Positions 30,169 through 37,090 of a DNA stretch of 64,000 nt are shown here, piece by piece (within the stretch, counting starts at the first letter, position 1; each line of letters begins with the position of its first letter). The stretch is from contig NZ_AKJE01000059.1 in assembly GCF_000282495.1 (NCBI RefSeq), positions 1-64,000 of the forward strand, in the 5' to 3' direction. Made by a program: the position numbers and the translations under genes. The notes under the pieces are model-generated. The model worked only from the letters and a program-made list of their open reading frames with translations. It did not search any database and was not told the DNA's origin. The stretch comes from Pseudomonas sp. GM79. GTDB taxonomy: Bacteria; Pseudomonadota; Gammaproteobacteria; Pseudomonadales; Pseudomonadaceae.

Positions 30169-30897
30169 AAACGCAACGTTTCTACCGTCTTAAGAGCACT
30201 GCTCGATCAGCACGGGATCTCCCCCACGGAGCTTCACCGTCGCACCGGCGTGCCTCAATCCACTCTCTCGCGGATCCTCAGCGGGAAGATCGTCGACCCT
30301 TCGGATAAACATATTTCGAAGATTGCCGAATACTTCGCCGTGAGCACCGACCAGTTGCGTGGCCGTGCGGATGTCGCGCACGCCGCCAGCGCCGGGCGCG
30401 ATGAGTCGCATTCGGAACTCAAGGACATAAGCCTGTGGGACGACGATACGCCCGTCGATGACGACGAGGTGTCGGTCCCCTTTCTTCGCGAGGTTGAATT
30501 GGCTGCTGGATCAGGAAGATTCGTCATCGAAGAGAGCGAGCGCTCTAGCCTGCGCTTCGGCAAGCGCAGCTTGCGCCACAACGGCGTGCAGTTCGATCAG
30601 GCCAAATGCGTGACCGTGCGCGGCAACAGCATGTTGCCGGTGCTGCGCGATGGCGCCACGGTCGGGGTGAATGCCGGTAAATGCGGGATTGGCGACATCG
30701 TCGACGGTGACCTCTACGCCATCAACCACAACGGCCAGTTGCGGGTGAAACAGCTTTATCGCCTGCCGACAGGGATTCGCCTGCGCAGCTTCAACCGCGA
30801 TGAGCATCCGGACGAGGACTACAGCTTCCAGGAAATCCAGGAAGAGCAGATCGTCATCCTCGGTCACGTCTTCTGGTGGGGCATGTACGCCCGTTAA
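30154..30897 (+). CDS. prtR: LexA/CI-type repressor with S24 peptidase domain (PrtR-like)
   Basis: A 247-residue protein (244 if ATG 30163 is used). A Cro/CI helix-turn-helix occupies about residues 12-65 (GISPTELHRRTGVPQSTLSR). The C-terminal S24 domain has the self-cleavage Ala118-Gly119 bond (ELAAGSG), nucleophile Ser159 (GNSMLPVL) and general base Lys199 (LRVKQLY). All elements for RecA-stimulated autocleavage are therefore intact. Family and position, directly after mutS on the opposite strand, match the PrtR-type regulators of pyocin and tailocin genes. Here it would control the remaining lysis cassette downstream. The symbol is by analogy. Confidence 0.85.
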   Translation: MHVMQKRNVSTVLRALLDQHGISPTELHRRTGVPQSTLSRILSGKIVDPSDKHISKIAEYFAVSTDQLRGRADVAHAASAGRDESHSELKDISLWDDDTPVDDDEVSVPFLREVELAAGSGRFVIEESERSSLRFGKRSLRHNGVQFDQAKCVTVRGNSMLPVLRDGATVGVNAGKCGIGDIVDGDLYAINHNGQLRVKQLYRLPTGIRLRSFNRDEHPDEDYSFQEIQEEQIVILGHVFWWGMYAR

Positions 30898-30916
30898 TCT
30901 CACCGCTGTCAGATAA

Positions 30917-30943
30917 AACCCGCTGCCCGGCGGGTTTTTTTTC
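30917..30943 (+). terminator. Repressor gene terminator
   Basis: AACCCGC-TGCCCG-GCGGGTT with a T8 run, 20 bases after the repressor stop. It separates the repressor transcript from the cassette downstream. Confidence 0.88.
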
Positions 30944-30993
30944 GCCTATCGAAAACCGCCAACGCCTTTGCTTGCGGGGCTTTCATGCGCCTG

Positions 30994-31054
30994 TGCATTT
31001 CAAATGCATAAATAAATGCATTTGTGCATTGACTGTATATGCATCCATGCATAT
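30994..31054. promoter_or_regulatory. Three nested ATGCA palindromes (putative repressor operators)
   Basis: TGCATTT-C-AAATGCA at 30994-31008 (perfect 7-1-7); AAATGCAT-N6-ATGCATTT at 31002-31023; ATATGCAT-CC-ATGCATAT at 31037-31054 (perfect 8-2-8). The core is that found twice at the repressor start. The array stands between the repressor terminator and the Com-like gene, where the cassette promoter should be. Confidence 0.6.
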
Positions 31055-31065
31055 TCTTTGTCTCA

Positions 31066-31085
31066 AGCCGCCCAACAAGGCGGCT
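31066..31085. promoter_or_regulatory. Hairpin after the operator array
   Basis: AGCCGCC-CAACAA-GGCGGCT, a perfect 7-bp stem eleven bases after the last palindrome, without a U tract. It would lie in or at the start of the cassette transcript. Confidence 0.4.
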
Positions 31086-31122
31086 CGAAACGAAGCTCTT
31101 TAGTTCCACCACAAAGGCAGCG

Positions 31123-31233
31123 ATGAACCGGCCTCAACGGTTCAGAGGGTTGGCAACTGACCCGGGTGTGCAGCGTAAAGCACCAGAAGCAGTTATCCGG
31201 CGGGCAGGGACCGCGGTCGGAAAAACAATTTGA
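31123..31233 (+). CDS. Possible small basic peptide, 36 residues
   Basis: ATG at 31123 after AAAGGC, reading to TGA at 31231. The product would be basic (about nine Arg/Lys in 36) and ends RRAGTAVGKTI. I recognise no family. It is the only reasonable frame between the operator array and the terminator at 31321, but the segment could as well be an untranslated leader. Confidence 0.25.
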   Translation: MNRPQRFRGLATDPGVQRKAPEAVIRRAGTAVGKTI

Positions 31234-31320
31234 ATGGACTCGTACCGCGCCAGTAGCGCCGAAAGGTCAGCTTCCTTTTTTGTACACAGGATTAAAGGAA
31301 GGCGAAGGACCGCATTACTG

Positions 31321-31346
31321 AAAAGCCTGGGCGACCGGGCTTTTTG
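31321..31346 (+). terminator. Terminator or attenuator ahead of the Com-like gene
   Basis: AAAAGCC-tgggcgaccg-GGCTTTTT, preceded at 31271-31301 by a CTTCCTTT/AAAGGAAG stem. Together they could end a short RNA of about 280 bases started at the operator array, or attenuate the cassette. The remaining sequence up to 31437 shows nothing else. Confidence 0.6.
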
Positions 31347-31437
31347 GAATGCCTAACTAACGCCAGTCACATCAAGCCTCGTCTCGGCATCGCCAGAGCA
31401 ACAGGAAGGATCCGGCAGAAATCAAAAGGCATTGCAG

Positions 31438-31626
31438 ATGTTGAAAGATTGCAGATGTGGATATTGCAAAAGACTTCTCGCCCGAGTGGGTGAGGACACC
31501 GAACTCCAGATCAAATGTTCCCGATGCGGGACGCTGAATCATGTGAAGGCTGCGAGCCTCGAGCGATCGCCTGTGAGCGACATGAGCGCTGCATCAGTGG
31601 CGCAAACAAGTCAATTCACTCAATAG
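31438..31626 (+). CDS. Com-like zinc-ribbon regulator
   Basis: A 62-residue protein (ATG 31438; a TTG two codons upstream is possible). It has one zinc ribbon, CGYC-N17-CSRC near residues 7-31, and a polar tail. Length and cysteine pattern match Com of phage Mu, a zinc-finger protein that opens the mom message for translation. Com-like genes are common in Pseudomonas tailocin and prophage clusters. No mom or methylase gene follows here, so its target is unknown. Seven bases separate it from the next gene. Confidence 0.65.
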   Translation: MLKDCRCGYCKRLLARVGEDTELQIKCSRCGTLNHVKAASLERSPVSDMSAASVAQTSQFTQ

Positions 31627-31633
31627 GTGAACC

Positions 31634-32194
31634 ATGAACGGTTTCAAGAAATACATTGCCCCGCTGTTGCTGTCCGCTGCTCTGCTTGGCGCTGAGGGCA
31701 ACGCTGTTGCCGCCAACCTTTTGGTCAACGGCAGCTTTGAACAGCCAGGTTGCGGTGGTAGTTGCACACTGGATACCACGGAGCAAGCCAACTTCATCAC
31801 GGGTTGGACGACGTTTCTGTCTGGTGTCGAGTACTTCAATACGACCGCCGCGGATGGCGTTGCGATTGTCGACCTGGCCAACTACGTTTATGAGAACGGC
31901 GGCGGCATTCAGCAGAACTTTGCCACCACGGTCGGCGCCCAGTACCGATTGACCTTCAGCGCGGGTAATTCGCGCTACGCCGGTCGCTCCGGCGACGGTG
32001 TCATCCAGGTGAAAGTGGCGGGGCAAACCGTCACCTTCAACACCCCGTCCGCCAACGGTACAACAGTCGAGTGGAGCACCATCACTTACGACTTCACCGC
32101 CACCACGGCTCAAACGACCCTGGCCTTCTCCAACGAGCAGAAGCCGTACGCCAACTTTGCCTTCATCGACAATGTAATCGTTGAGCCTGTTTAA
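31634..32194 (+). CDS. Secreted DUF642-like (choice-of-anchor C type) protein
   Basis: A 186-residue protein starting seven bases after the Com-like gene. Residues 1-27 are a signal peptide ending AVAA. The mature chain opens NLLVNGSFEQPG, followed by FITGWTTF, GGGIQQNFAT, YRLTFSAGNSR and a terminal FAFIDNVIVEPV. This is the galactose-binding-like beta-sandwich pattern of DUF642 and choice-of-anchor C proteins. The short sorting tail of PEP-CTERM relatives is absent. Such proteins bind carbohydrate or wall material in other organisms. It is not a tail, lysis or regulatory protein that I know from tailocin clusters, so it may be cargo of this locus. Confidence 0.65.
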   Translation: MNGFKKYIAPLLLSAALLGAEGNAVAANLLVNGSFEQPGCGGSCTLDTTEQANFITGWTTFLSGVEYFNTTAADGVAIVDLANYVYENGGGIQQNFATTVGAQYRLTFSAGNSRYAGRSGDGVIQVKVAGQTVTFNTPSANGTTVEWSTITYDFTATTAQTTLAFSNEQKPYANFAFIDNVIVEPV

Positions 32195-32322
32195 CCCCCT
32201 GGTCGCCTGCCATCAACAGGACTTGCAGTCGTTTCTCTGCGCTTGAGCGGCGACCGCTGATCACCAAGGCTGCACCGAAACACACCATCAATTACTCATT
32301 AATCACCCCCAGGAGGCGTGAC

Positions 32323-32670
32323 ATGACAAACGAGCAACAAGCGTTGCTGGACATGCCGATCTGGCTGGTCATCGTTCTCGCCCTGGTGGGTGGGGTGTCT
32401 GGTGAAATGTGGCGCGCCGACAAGGAGGGCGCTCGCGGCTGGTCATTGCTGCGGCGTCTGGCCTTGCGATCCGGGGCCTGCATGATCTGCGGGGTCTCGG
32501 CCATCATGCTGCTGTACGCCGCCGGTGTGTCGATCTGGGCAGCAGGTGCCTTTGGCTGCCTGACGGCGATGGCCGGGGCGGACGTGGCCATCGGGCTTTA
32601 TGAGCGCTGGGCCGCCAAGCGGATTGGCGTTTGCGAAGTGCCGCCGCCAGATACCCGCCAGGATCACTGA
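32323..32670 (+). CDS. Phage/pyocin-type holin
   Basis: A 115-residue membrane protein behind a strong AGGAGG site. It has hydrophobic segments at about residues 12-28 (IWLVIVLALVGGVSG), 50-68 (ACMICGVSAIMLLYAAGV) and 70-90 (WAAGAFGCLTAMAGADVAIGL), with a charged C-terminus. This matches holins of R-type pyocin lysis cassettes. It would form the inner-membrane hole that lets the endolysin at 32890 reach the wall. It retains full length. Confidence 0.85.
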   Translation: MTNEQQALLDMPIWLVIVLALVGGVSGEMWRADKEGARGWSLLRRLALRSGACMICGVSAIMLLYAAGVSIWAAGAFGCLTAMAGADVAIGLYERWAAKRIGVCEVPPPDTRQDH

Positions 32671-32760
32671 ATACAAAGCCCAATGGAATGGCGAGCAGCG
32701 ATGCCTACCGGCATCCGACCCGCACGGACGCGGGTTTCCCACGGCCAGTACCTTTCACTC

Positions 32761-32786
32761 AAACCCGCACTCAAGCGGGTTTTTAT
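32761..32786 (+). terminator. Hairpin between holin and tail-gene stub
   Basis: AAACCCGC-actcaa-GCGGGTTTTTA with a short U tract. A weaker similar stem (ACCCGC/GCGGGT) lies at about 32718-32736. Confidence 0.65.
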
Positions 32787-32803
32787 TACCCGGTGAAAAC
32801 ACT

Positions 32804-32893
32804 ATGAAGATCATTCCACTGATTGACCAACTGCGTGATCACTGCCCAAGTCTTGTAGATCGAGTCGCCGCCGGCATTCTGGAGGCTATATGA
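32804..32893 (+). pseudogene. 5' stub of a tail-terminator-like gene
   Basis: ATG at 32804 opens a 29-residue frame, MKIIPLIDQLRDHCP onward, ending TGA at 32891-32893. The beginning resembles the N-terminus of phage tail terminator or minor tail proteins found in Pseudomonas prophages and tailocins (start MKIIP, then a Leu-Arg-x-x-Cys-Pro segment), which continue for over 100 residues. Here the frame ends after GILEAI. The stop overlaps the endolysin ATG (ATGA). I infer a deletion joining this gene to the region before the endolysin. The alternative is a genuine short leader peptide. Confidence 0.55.
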
Positions 32894-33453
32894 CCGTTAC
32901 GCAGCAACAACTACAGATCATTATGCCCAACGCCAGCTCCCAAGCGGGCGTTTTCATTTCTGCACTCAACATCGCCATGACCCACCGCAACATCAACACC
33001 CCGAAACGCATCGCTGCGTTCCTTGCGCAAATCGGTCACGAGTCGGGGCAGTTGCAGTACGTACGTGAGTTGGGCAGCGCTCAATACTTGAGCAAGTACG
33101 ACACTGGCGTACTGGCTGTGCGCCTGGGTAATACGCCAGAGCCCGACGGCGACGGTCAAAAATACCATGGCCGAGGCCTGATTCAGATCACGGGTCGCGA
33201 CAATTACCGTCAGTGCAGTCTCGGACTCTTCGGTGATGATCGTTTGCTGTTTTTGCCAGGACTTCTGGAAAAGCCCCGGTGGGCCGCTGAATCGGCTGCC
33301 TGGTTCTGGGAGCAAAATGGCTTCAATGAACTGGCCGACCGCGACCAGTTCAACAGCATCACCCGCCGCATCAACGGCGGCCTGAACGGTTTGCAGAATC
33401 GCTTGCATCTCTGGGCGCGGGCGAGGGCGGTGTTATGCCAGCCTTCGGTTTGA
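32890..33453 (+). CDS. Endolysin, GH19 chitinase-like
   Basis: A 187-residue lytic enzyme of the glycoside hydrolase 19/lysozyme-like superfamily used in pyocin and phage lysis. The catalytic Glu is Glu51 in AQIGHESG. KYHGRGLIQITGRDNYR, the wall-binding loop segment, follows at about residues 96-113, and FNSITRRINGGLNG at about 155-168. No signal peptide, so export depends on the holin. It overlaps the spanin gene by 19 bases. Confidence 0.88.
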   Translation: MTVTQQQLQIIMPNASSQAGVFISALNIAMTHRNINTPKRIAAFLAQIGHESGQLQYVRELGSAQYLSKYDTGVLAVRLGNTPEPDGDGQKYHGRGLIQITGRDNYRQCSLGLFGDDRLLFLPGLLEKPRWAAESAAWFWEQNGFNELADRDQFNSITRRINGGLNGLQNRLHLWARARAVLCQPSV

Positions 33454-33735
33454 TCCCGATGTCTTACCGCATCATTGGCGTTGTTGTGTTTCTGGTTGTG
33501 TTGGCCGGCGGCTCGGCGGCGCTGGCCTGGCGACTGCAGGACTGGCGTTATGGCCGGCAACTGGCGGAACTGGCCGGGTTGCAGGCCGAGAAACTCGACC
33601 AGCTGACGGTGGCAGCCGCGACGTAGCGAGCCCCCGGCGCATGCTCAGCGAATTATCGCCATCACCGACGCAGGCGACCGCGGACTGATTGCCTTGCAGG
33701 CATGTCAGGCCTATGTCAGAGCCCTCGCTCGCTAA
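33435..33735 (+). pseudogene. Rz-like inner-membrane spanin, frameshifted and shortened
   Basis: The first part (ATG 33435 or 33459) encodes a membrane anchor, IIGVVVFLVVLAGGSAALAW, and the start of a coiled coil, and ends at TAG 33624. A second frame from about 33628 encodes a spanin C-terminus, HAQRIIAITDAGDRGLIALQ then ACQAYVR, ending TAA 33733. In intact relatives these ends belong to one protein of about 150-170 residues. So there is an internal deletion plus a frame change. The lysis cassette may lack outer-membrane disruption. Confidence 0.75.
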
Positions 33736-33815
33736 CATTTTGATCGATCCTGAACCTTGCAAGCGTGATCGGCTCGTGTACGGTAGGCCTCATTCCGCTC
33801 GATCAGGAGAGAGCC

Positions 33816-34316
33816 GTGAAAGATATCACTCAGCTGGCCGCTGAACTTGGCAGACGCTTGCAGGTTCTCAATGCCCACGTCACCACCGCCGAATCCTGTA
33901 CCGGTGGCGGGATTGCCGAGGCGATCACCCGTATTCCGGGGAGTTCGGCGTGGTTCGAGGCCGGTTATGTCACCTACTCCAACCGTCAGAAAACCCAGCA
34001 ACTGGATGTCCCGGCCGAGTTGTTTCCAACCGTCGGGGCGGTCAGTCGCGAGGTGGTCGAGGCCATGGTCCGCGGCGCGCAGGAAAAAAGCCGGGCGCGT
34101 TTTGCCGTGGCGGTCAGCGGTGTAGCCGGGCCGGATGGCGGTTCGCCGAGCAAGCCCGTGGGCACGGTGTGGCTGGCCTGGGGCGTCGGTGAGCAGGTGT
34201 TCAGCGAGGTGCAGTACTTTGCCGGTAACCGTGACGAGGTCCGCCGACAAACGGTGAAGGCCGCGCTAGAGGGGCTGCTGCGCCATGCGGCTGGAGAAAT
34301 CTCAAATCAGGGGTAG
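33816..34316 (+). CDS. cinA: CinA C-terminal-domain protein (nicotinamide-nucleotide amidohydrolase type)
   Basis: A 166-residue protein starting at GTG 33816 behind GGAGAG. It comprises only the C-terminal CinA domain (PncC), which deamidates NMN in other bacteria. Typical segments are TAESCTGGGIAEAIT, WFEAGYVTYSN and AVSGVAGPDGGSPSKPVGTV-like sequence. It lies 83 bases before recA, the conserved cinA-recA-recX order, and borders the tailocin remnant. Confidence 0.93.
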   Translation: MKDITQLAAELGRRLQVLNAHVTTAESCTGGGIAEAITRIPGSSAWFEAGYVTYSNRQKTQQLDVPAELFPTVGAVSREVVEAMVRGAQEKSRARFAVAVSGVAGPDGGSPSKPVGTVWLAWGVGEQVFSEVQYFAGNRDEVRRQTVKAALEGLLRHAAGEISNQG

Positions 34317-34343
34317 GCGATACTGAAACGCTGTGGAATAATA

Positions 34344-34359
34344 CTGGCTACTTATACAG
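34344..34359. promoter_or_regulatory. LexA box of recA
   Basis: CTG-N10-CAG with an A+T-rich centre (GCTACTTATA), 41 bases before the recA ATG. It matches the gammaproteobacterial SOS box. Confidence 0.8.
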
Positions 34360-34399
34360 GTGTTGGCCGTCAGGCCTTATTGATTACGTGAGGACTTTA

Positions 34400-35452
34400 A
34401 TGGACGACAACAAGAAGAAAGCCTTGGCTGCGGCCCTGGGTCAGATCGAACGTCAATTCGGCAAGGGTGCCGTAATGCGTATGGGCGATCAGGACCGTCA
34501 GGCGATCCCGGCTATTTCCACTGGCTCTCTGGGTCTGGACATCGCGCTCGGCATTGGCGGTCTGCCAAAAGGCCGTATCGTTGAGATCTACGGTCCTGAA
34601 TCCTCCGGTAAAACCACCCTGACACTGTCGGTGATCGCCCAGGCTCAAAAAGCCGGCGCGACCTGCGCATTCGTCGACGCCGAACACGCCCTCGACCCTG
34701 AGTACGCCGGCAAACTGGGCGTCAACGTCGACGACCTGCTGGTTTCCCAGCCGGACACCGGCGAGCAGGCCCTGGAAATCACCGACATGCTGGTGCGTTC
34801 CAACGCGGTAGACGTGATCATCGTCGACTCCGTGGCCGCTCTGGTGCCAAAGGCTGAAATCGAAGGCGAAATGGGCGACATGCACGTGGGCCTGCAAGCC
34901 CGTCTGATGTCCCAGGCGCTGCGTAAAATCACCGGTAACATCAAGAACGCCAACTGCCTGGTGATCTTCATCAACCAGATCCGTATGAAAATCGGCGTGA
35001 TGTTCGGCAGCCCGGAAACCACTACCGGTGGTAACGCGCTGAAGTTCTACGCTTCGGTTCGTCTGGACATCCGCCGTACTGGCGCGGTGAAAGAAGGTGA
35101 TGAAGTCGTCGGTAGCGAAACCCGCGTCAAGGTTGTGAAGAACAAGGTGGCTTCGCCGTTCCGTCAGGCCGAGTTCCAGATTCTTTACGGCAAGGGCATC
35201 TACCTCAACGGTGAGATGATCGACCTGGGTGTTCTGCACGGTTTCGTCGAGAAATCCGGTGCATGGTATGCCTACGAAGGCACCAAGATCGGTCAGGGCA
35301 AGGCCAACTCGGCCAAGTTCCTGGCGGACAACCCGGAGATCGCCGCGAAACTTGAGAAGCAGCTGCGCGACAAGTTGCTGTCTCCAGCACCAGACGTCAA
35401 AGCATCGCCAGTCAAAGAGACGGCTGATGACCTGGCTGACGCTGATATCTGA
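34400..35452 (+). CDS. recA: Recombinase RecA
   Basis: A 350-residue recombinase and SOS coprotease. Start at ATG 34400 (DDNKKKALAAAL); a GTG four codons upstream is in frame. Walker A is GPESSGKTT at residues 65-73. The L1/L2 DNA-binding loops (including the FINQIRMKIGVMFG segment) are present, and the C-terminus is acidic. A LexA box precedes it and recX follows after eight bases. It also should trigger cleavage of the S24 repressor at 30154. Confidence 0.98.
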   Translation: MDDNKKKALAAALGQIERQFGKGAVMRMGDQDRQAIPAISTGSLGLDIALGIGGLPKGRIVEIYGPESSGKTTLTLSVIAQAQKAGATCAFVDAEHALDPEYAGKLGVNVDDLLVSQPDTGEQALEITDMLVRSNAVDVIIVDSVAALVPKAEIEGEMGDMHVGLQARLMSQALRKITGNIKNANCLVIFINQIRMKIGVMFGSPETTTGGNALKFYASVRLDIRRTGAVKEGDEVVGSETRVKVVKNKVASPFRQAEFQILYGKGIYLNGEMIDLGVLHGFVEKSGAWYAYEGTKIGQGKANSAKFLADNPEIAAKLEKQLRDKLLSPAPDVKASPVKETADDLADADI

Positions 35453-35460
35453 TTGATCCG

Positions 35461-35928
35461 ATGACCGCCGTACTCGATACACTCGTCGCGGTGCGGCGAA
35501 CCGCAATGGACCTGCTCGCGCGACGCGAGCATGGTCGAGTCGAGCTGACGCGTAAACTGCGTCAGCGCGGCGCCCTCCCTGAAATGATCGACACAGCACT
35601 CGACCGTTTGACGGAAGAGGGCCTGTTGTCCGAATCCCGTTACCTCGAGAGCTTTGTTTCCTATCGTGCCCGTTCCGGTTATGGCCCTTTGCGAATTCGC
35701 GAAGAGTTGAGCCAGCGCGGCCTGCAACGTACCGATATCGAACTCGCCTTGCGCGAGAGCGGTATCAACTGGCAGGAACAACTGGAAGACACCTGGCGGC
35801 GAAAATTCTCCGGGCACTTACCGATAGACGCCCGGGAACGTGCCAAACAGGGCAGGTTCCTGAGTTATCGGGGATATTCCATGGAAATGATCAGCCGCTT
35901 GTTCAGCGGCCGAGGGATGGACGATTGA
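35461..35928 (+). CDS. recX: RecX, regulator of RecA
   Basis: A 155-residue helical-repeat protein that limits RecA filament growth. RREHGRVELTRKLRQRG and GYGPLRIREELSQRGL are typical repeat segments. It starts eight bases after recA and is read through from the recA transcript. A strong terminator follows. Confidence 0.95.
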   Translation: MTAVLDTLVAVRRTAMDLLARREHGRVELTRKLRQRGALPEMIDTALDRLTEEGLLSESRYLESFVSYRARSGYGPLRIREELSQRGLQRTDIELALRESGINWQEQLEDTWRRKFSGHLPIDARERAKQGRFLSYRGYSMEMISRLFSGRGMDD

Positions 35929-35931
35929 ATG

Positions 35932-35969
35932 AACGGCTCGCTATTTCGATAGCGGGCCGTTTTTTTTTG
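35932..35969 (+). terminator. recX terminator
   Basis: ACGGCTCGCTAT-ttcg-ATAGCGGGCCGT with one mismatch, followed by a T9 run. Confidence 0.92.
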
Positions 35970-35971
35970 CT

Positions 35972-37090
35972 TCACGTTACCTTGGACGGCTCACGCGCGC
36001 GTTGTTGCGCCTGGGGTTTGGACTGTGCCCAGTTTTCCGGCAGGTTGATGTAGTCCACTAGATCCCGCAGGCGGCCATGATCACGGGCGTTGAAGGTGAA
36101 GGCCAGTCGCGCCAGATGGCTGAACTGTGCTTCGTCGTGCTCCTCACCGCTGTAGGCGTGCTGATGGAAATGGTCACTCAGGCACAGGTCAGCGAATGCC
36201 TCCTGCATGTGTTCGAGCGCCCGGTCGCTGAGTTTGTGGTTCATGCGAATCACGAACTGATGCTTGAGCCAGCGGCTGGAGTGGAAGTTGCTGTAGAACT
36301 GATTGATCTGCTCCACTGCCTCTTCGGCACTGTAGACCAGGCTCAAGAGTTTCATATCGGTTGGCAGGATGTAGCGATTTTCCTCCAGTTGCTGATGAAT
36401 GAAGTCCAGCGCGCCTTGCCAGAACTTGCCGCCCGGCGCATCCAGTAGCACCACGGGCACCAATGGGCTTTTGCCGGTCTGGATCAGGGTCAGCACTTCC
36501 AGCGCTTCATCCAGCGTACCGAAACCGCCTGGGCACAGGACCAGCGCATCGGCCTCCTTGACGAAGAACAGTTTGCGGGTAAAGAAAAAGTGGAAGGGCA
36601 GTAGATTCCCGGTGCCATTGACCGTGGGATTGGCATGTTGCTCGAAGGGCAGGGTGATGTTGAATCCCAGGCTGTGTTCCAGGCCGGCACCTTCATGAGC
36701 CGCCGCCATGATGCCGCCACCGGCACCGGTGATGACCATCATGTCCGAGCGCGCCAGAGCGGCGCCAAGCTCTCGGGCCAAACCATACAGTGGGTGTTCT
36801 ATCGGCGTGCGGGCCGAGCCGAAAACAGTGACTTTGCGTCGTCCTTTGAACTGCTCCATCACACGGAAGGCATGTTCGAGTTCGCGCAAGGCTTGCAGGG
36901 TGATCTTGGCATTCCAGCGGTTGTGATCTTCCTGGGCCATTCGCAGCACAGTCAGGATCATGTCGCGGTAAATCGGGATGTTGGGGCTATTGGGTGAAAC
37001 CAGGTTGAGTTGTTCTTCGACCTTGCTGGTGAGGTCGTGGCCGCTTTCTTGAAAATGACGGCTCAGGAGGTCATTCGGTTGGTAAGGCAT
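35972..37090 (-). CDS. LOG-family (TIGR00730-type) Rossmann protein
   Basis: A 372-residue protein. The core (about residues 85-260) has VTVFGSAR, the GAGGGIMAAAHEGA segment and PGGFGTLDEALE, the signature of the lysine-decarboxylase-like/LOG family that includes nucleoside 5'-monophosphate phosphoribohydrolases such as PpnN. Helical extensions lie on both sides. PpnN of E. coli is longer (454), so this may be a related nucleotide hydrolase; the substrate cannot be stated. It converges on recX. Its upstream region has two small hairpins (37145-37163 and 37169-37188). Confidence 0.85.
   Translation of the reverse strand: MPYQPNDLLSRHFQESGHDLTSKVEEQLNLVSPNSPNIPIYRDMILTVLRMAQEDHNRWNAKITLQALRELEHAFRVMEQFKGRRKVTVFGSARTPIEHPLYGLARELGAALARSDMMVITGAGGGIMAAAHEGAGLEHSLGFNITLPFEQHANPTVNGTGNLLPFHFFFTRKLFFVKEADALVLCPGGFGTLDEALEVLTLIQTGKSPLVPVVLLDAPGGKFWQGALDFIHQQLEENRYILPTDMKLLSLVYSAEEAVEQINQFYSNFHSSRWLKHQFVIRMNHKLSDRALEHMQEAFADLCLSDHFHQHAYSGEEHDEAQFSHLARLAFTFNARDHGRLRDLVDYINLPENWAQSKPQAQQRAREPSKVT

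Noticed and set aside
31438..31626. Reading the zinc-ribbon gene as a ribosomal or RNA polymerase subunit
   Set aside because: Only one CxxC pair set in a 62-residue chain next to phage genes; Com-like fits length and context better.
35932..37090. Naming the LOG-family gene as a lysine decarboxylase
   Set aside because: The PGGFGTLDE motif marks the LOG/phosphoribohydrolase family, in which the decarboxylase annotation is historic and unsupported.
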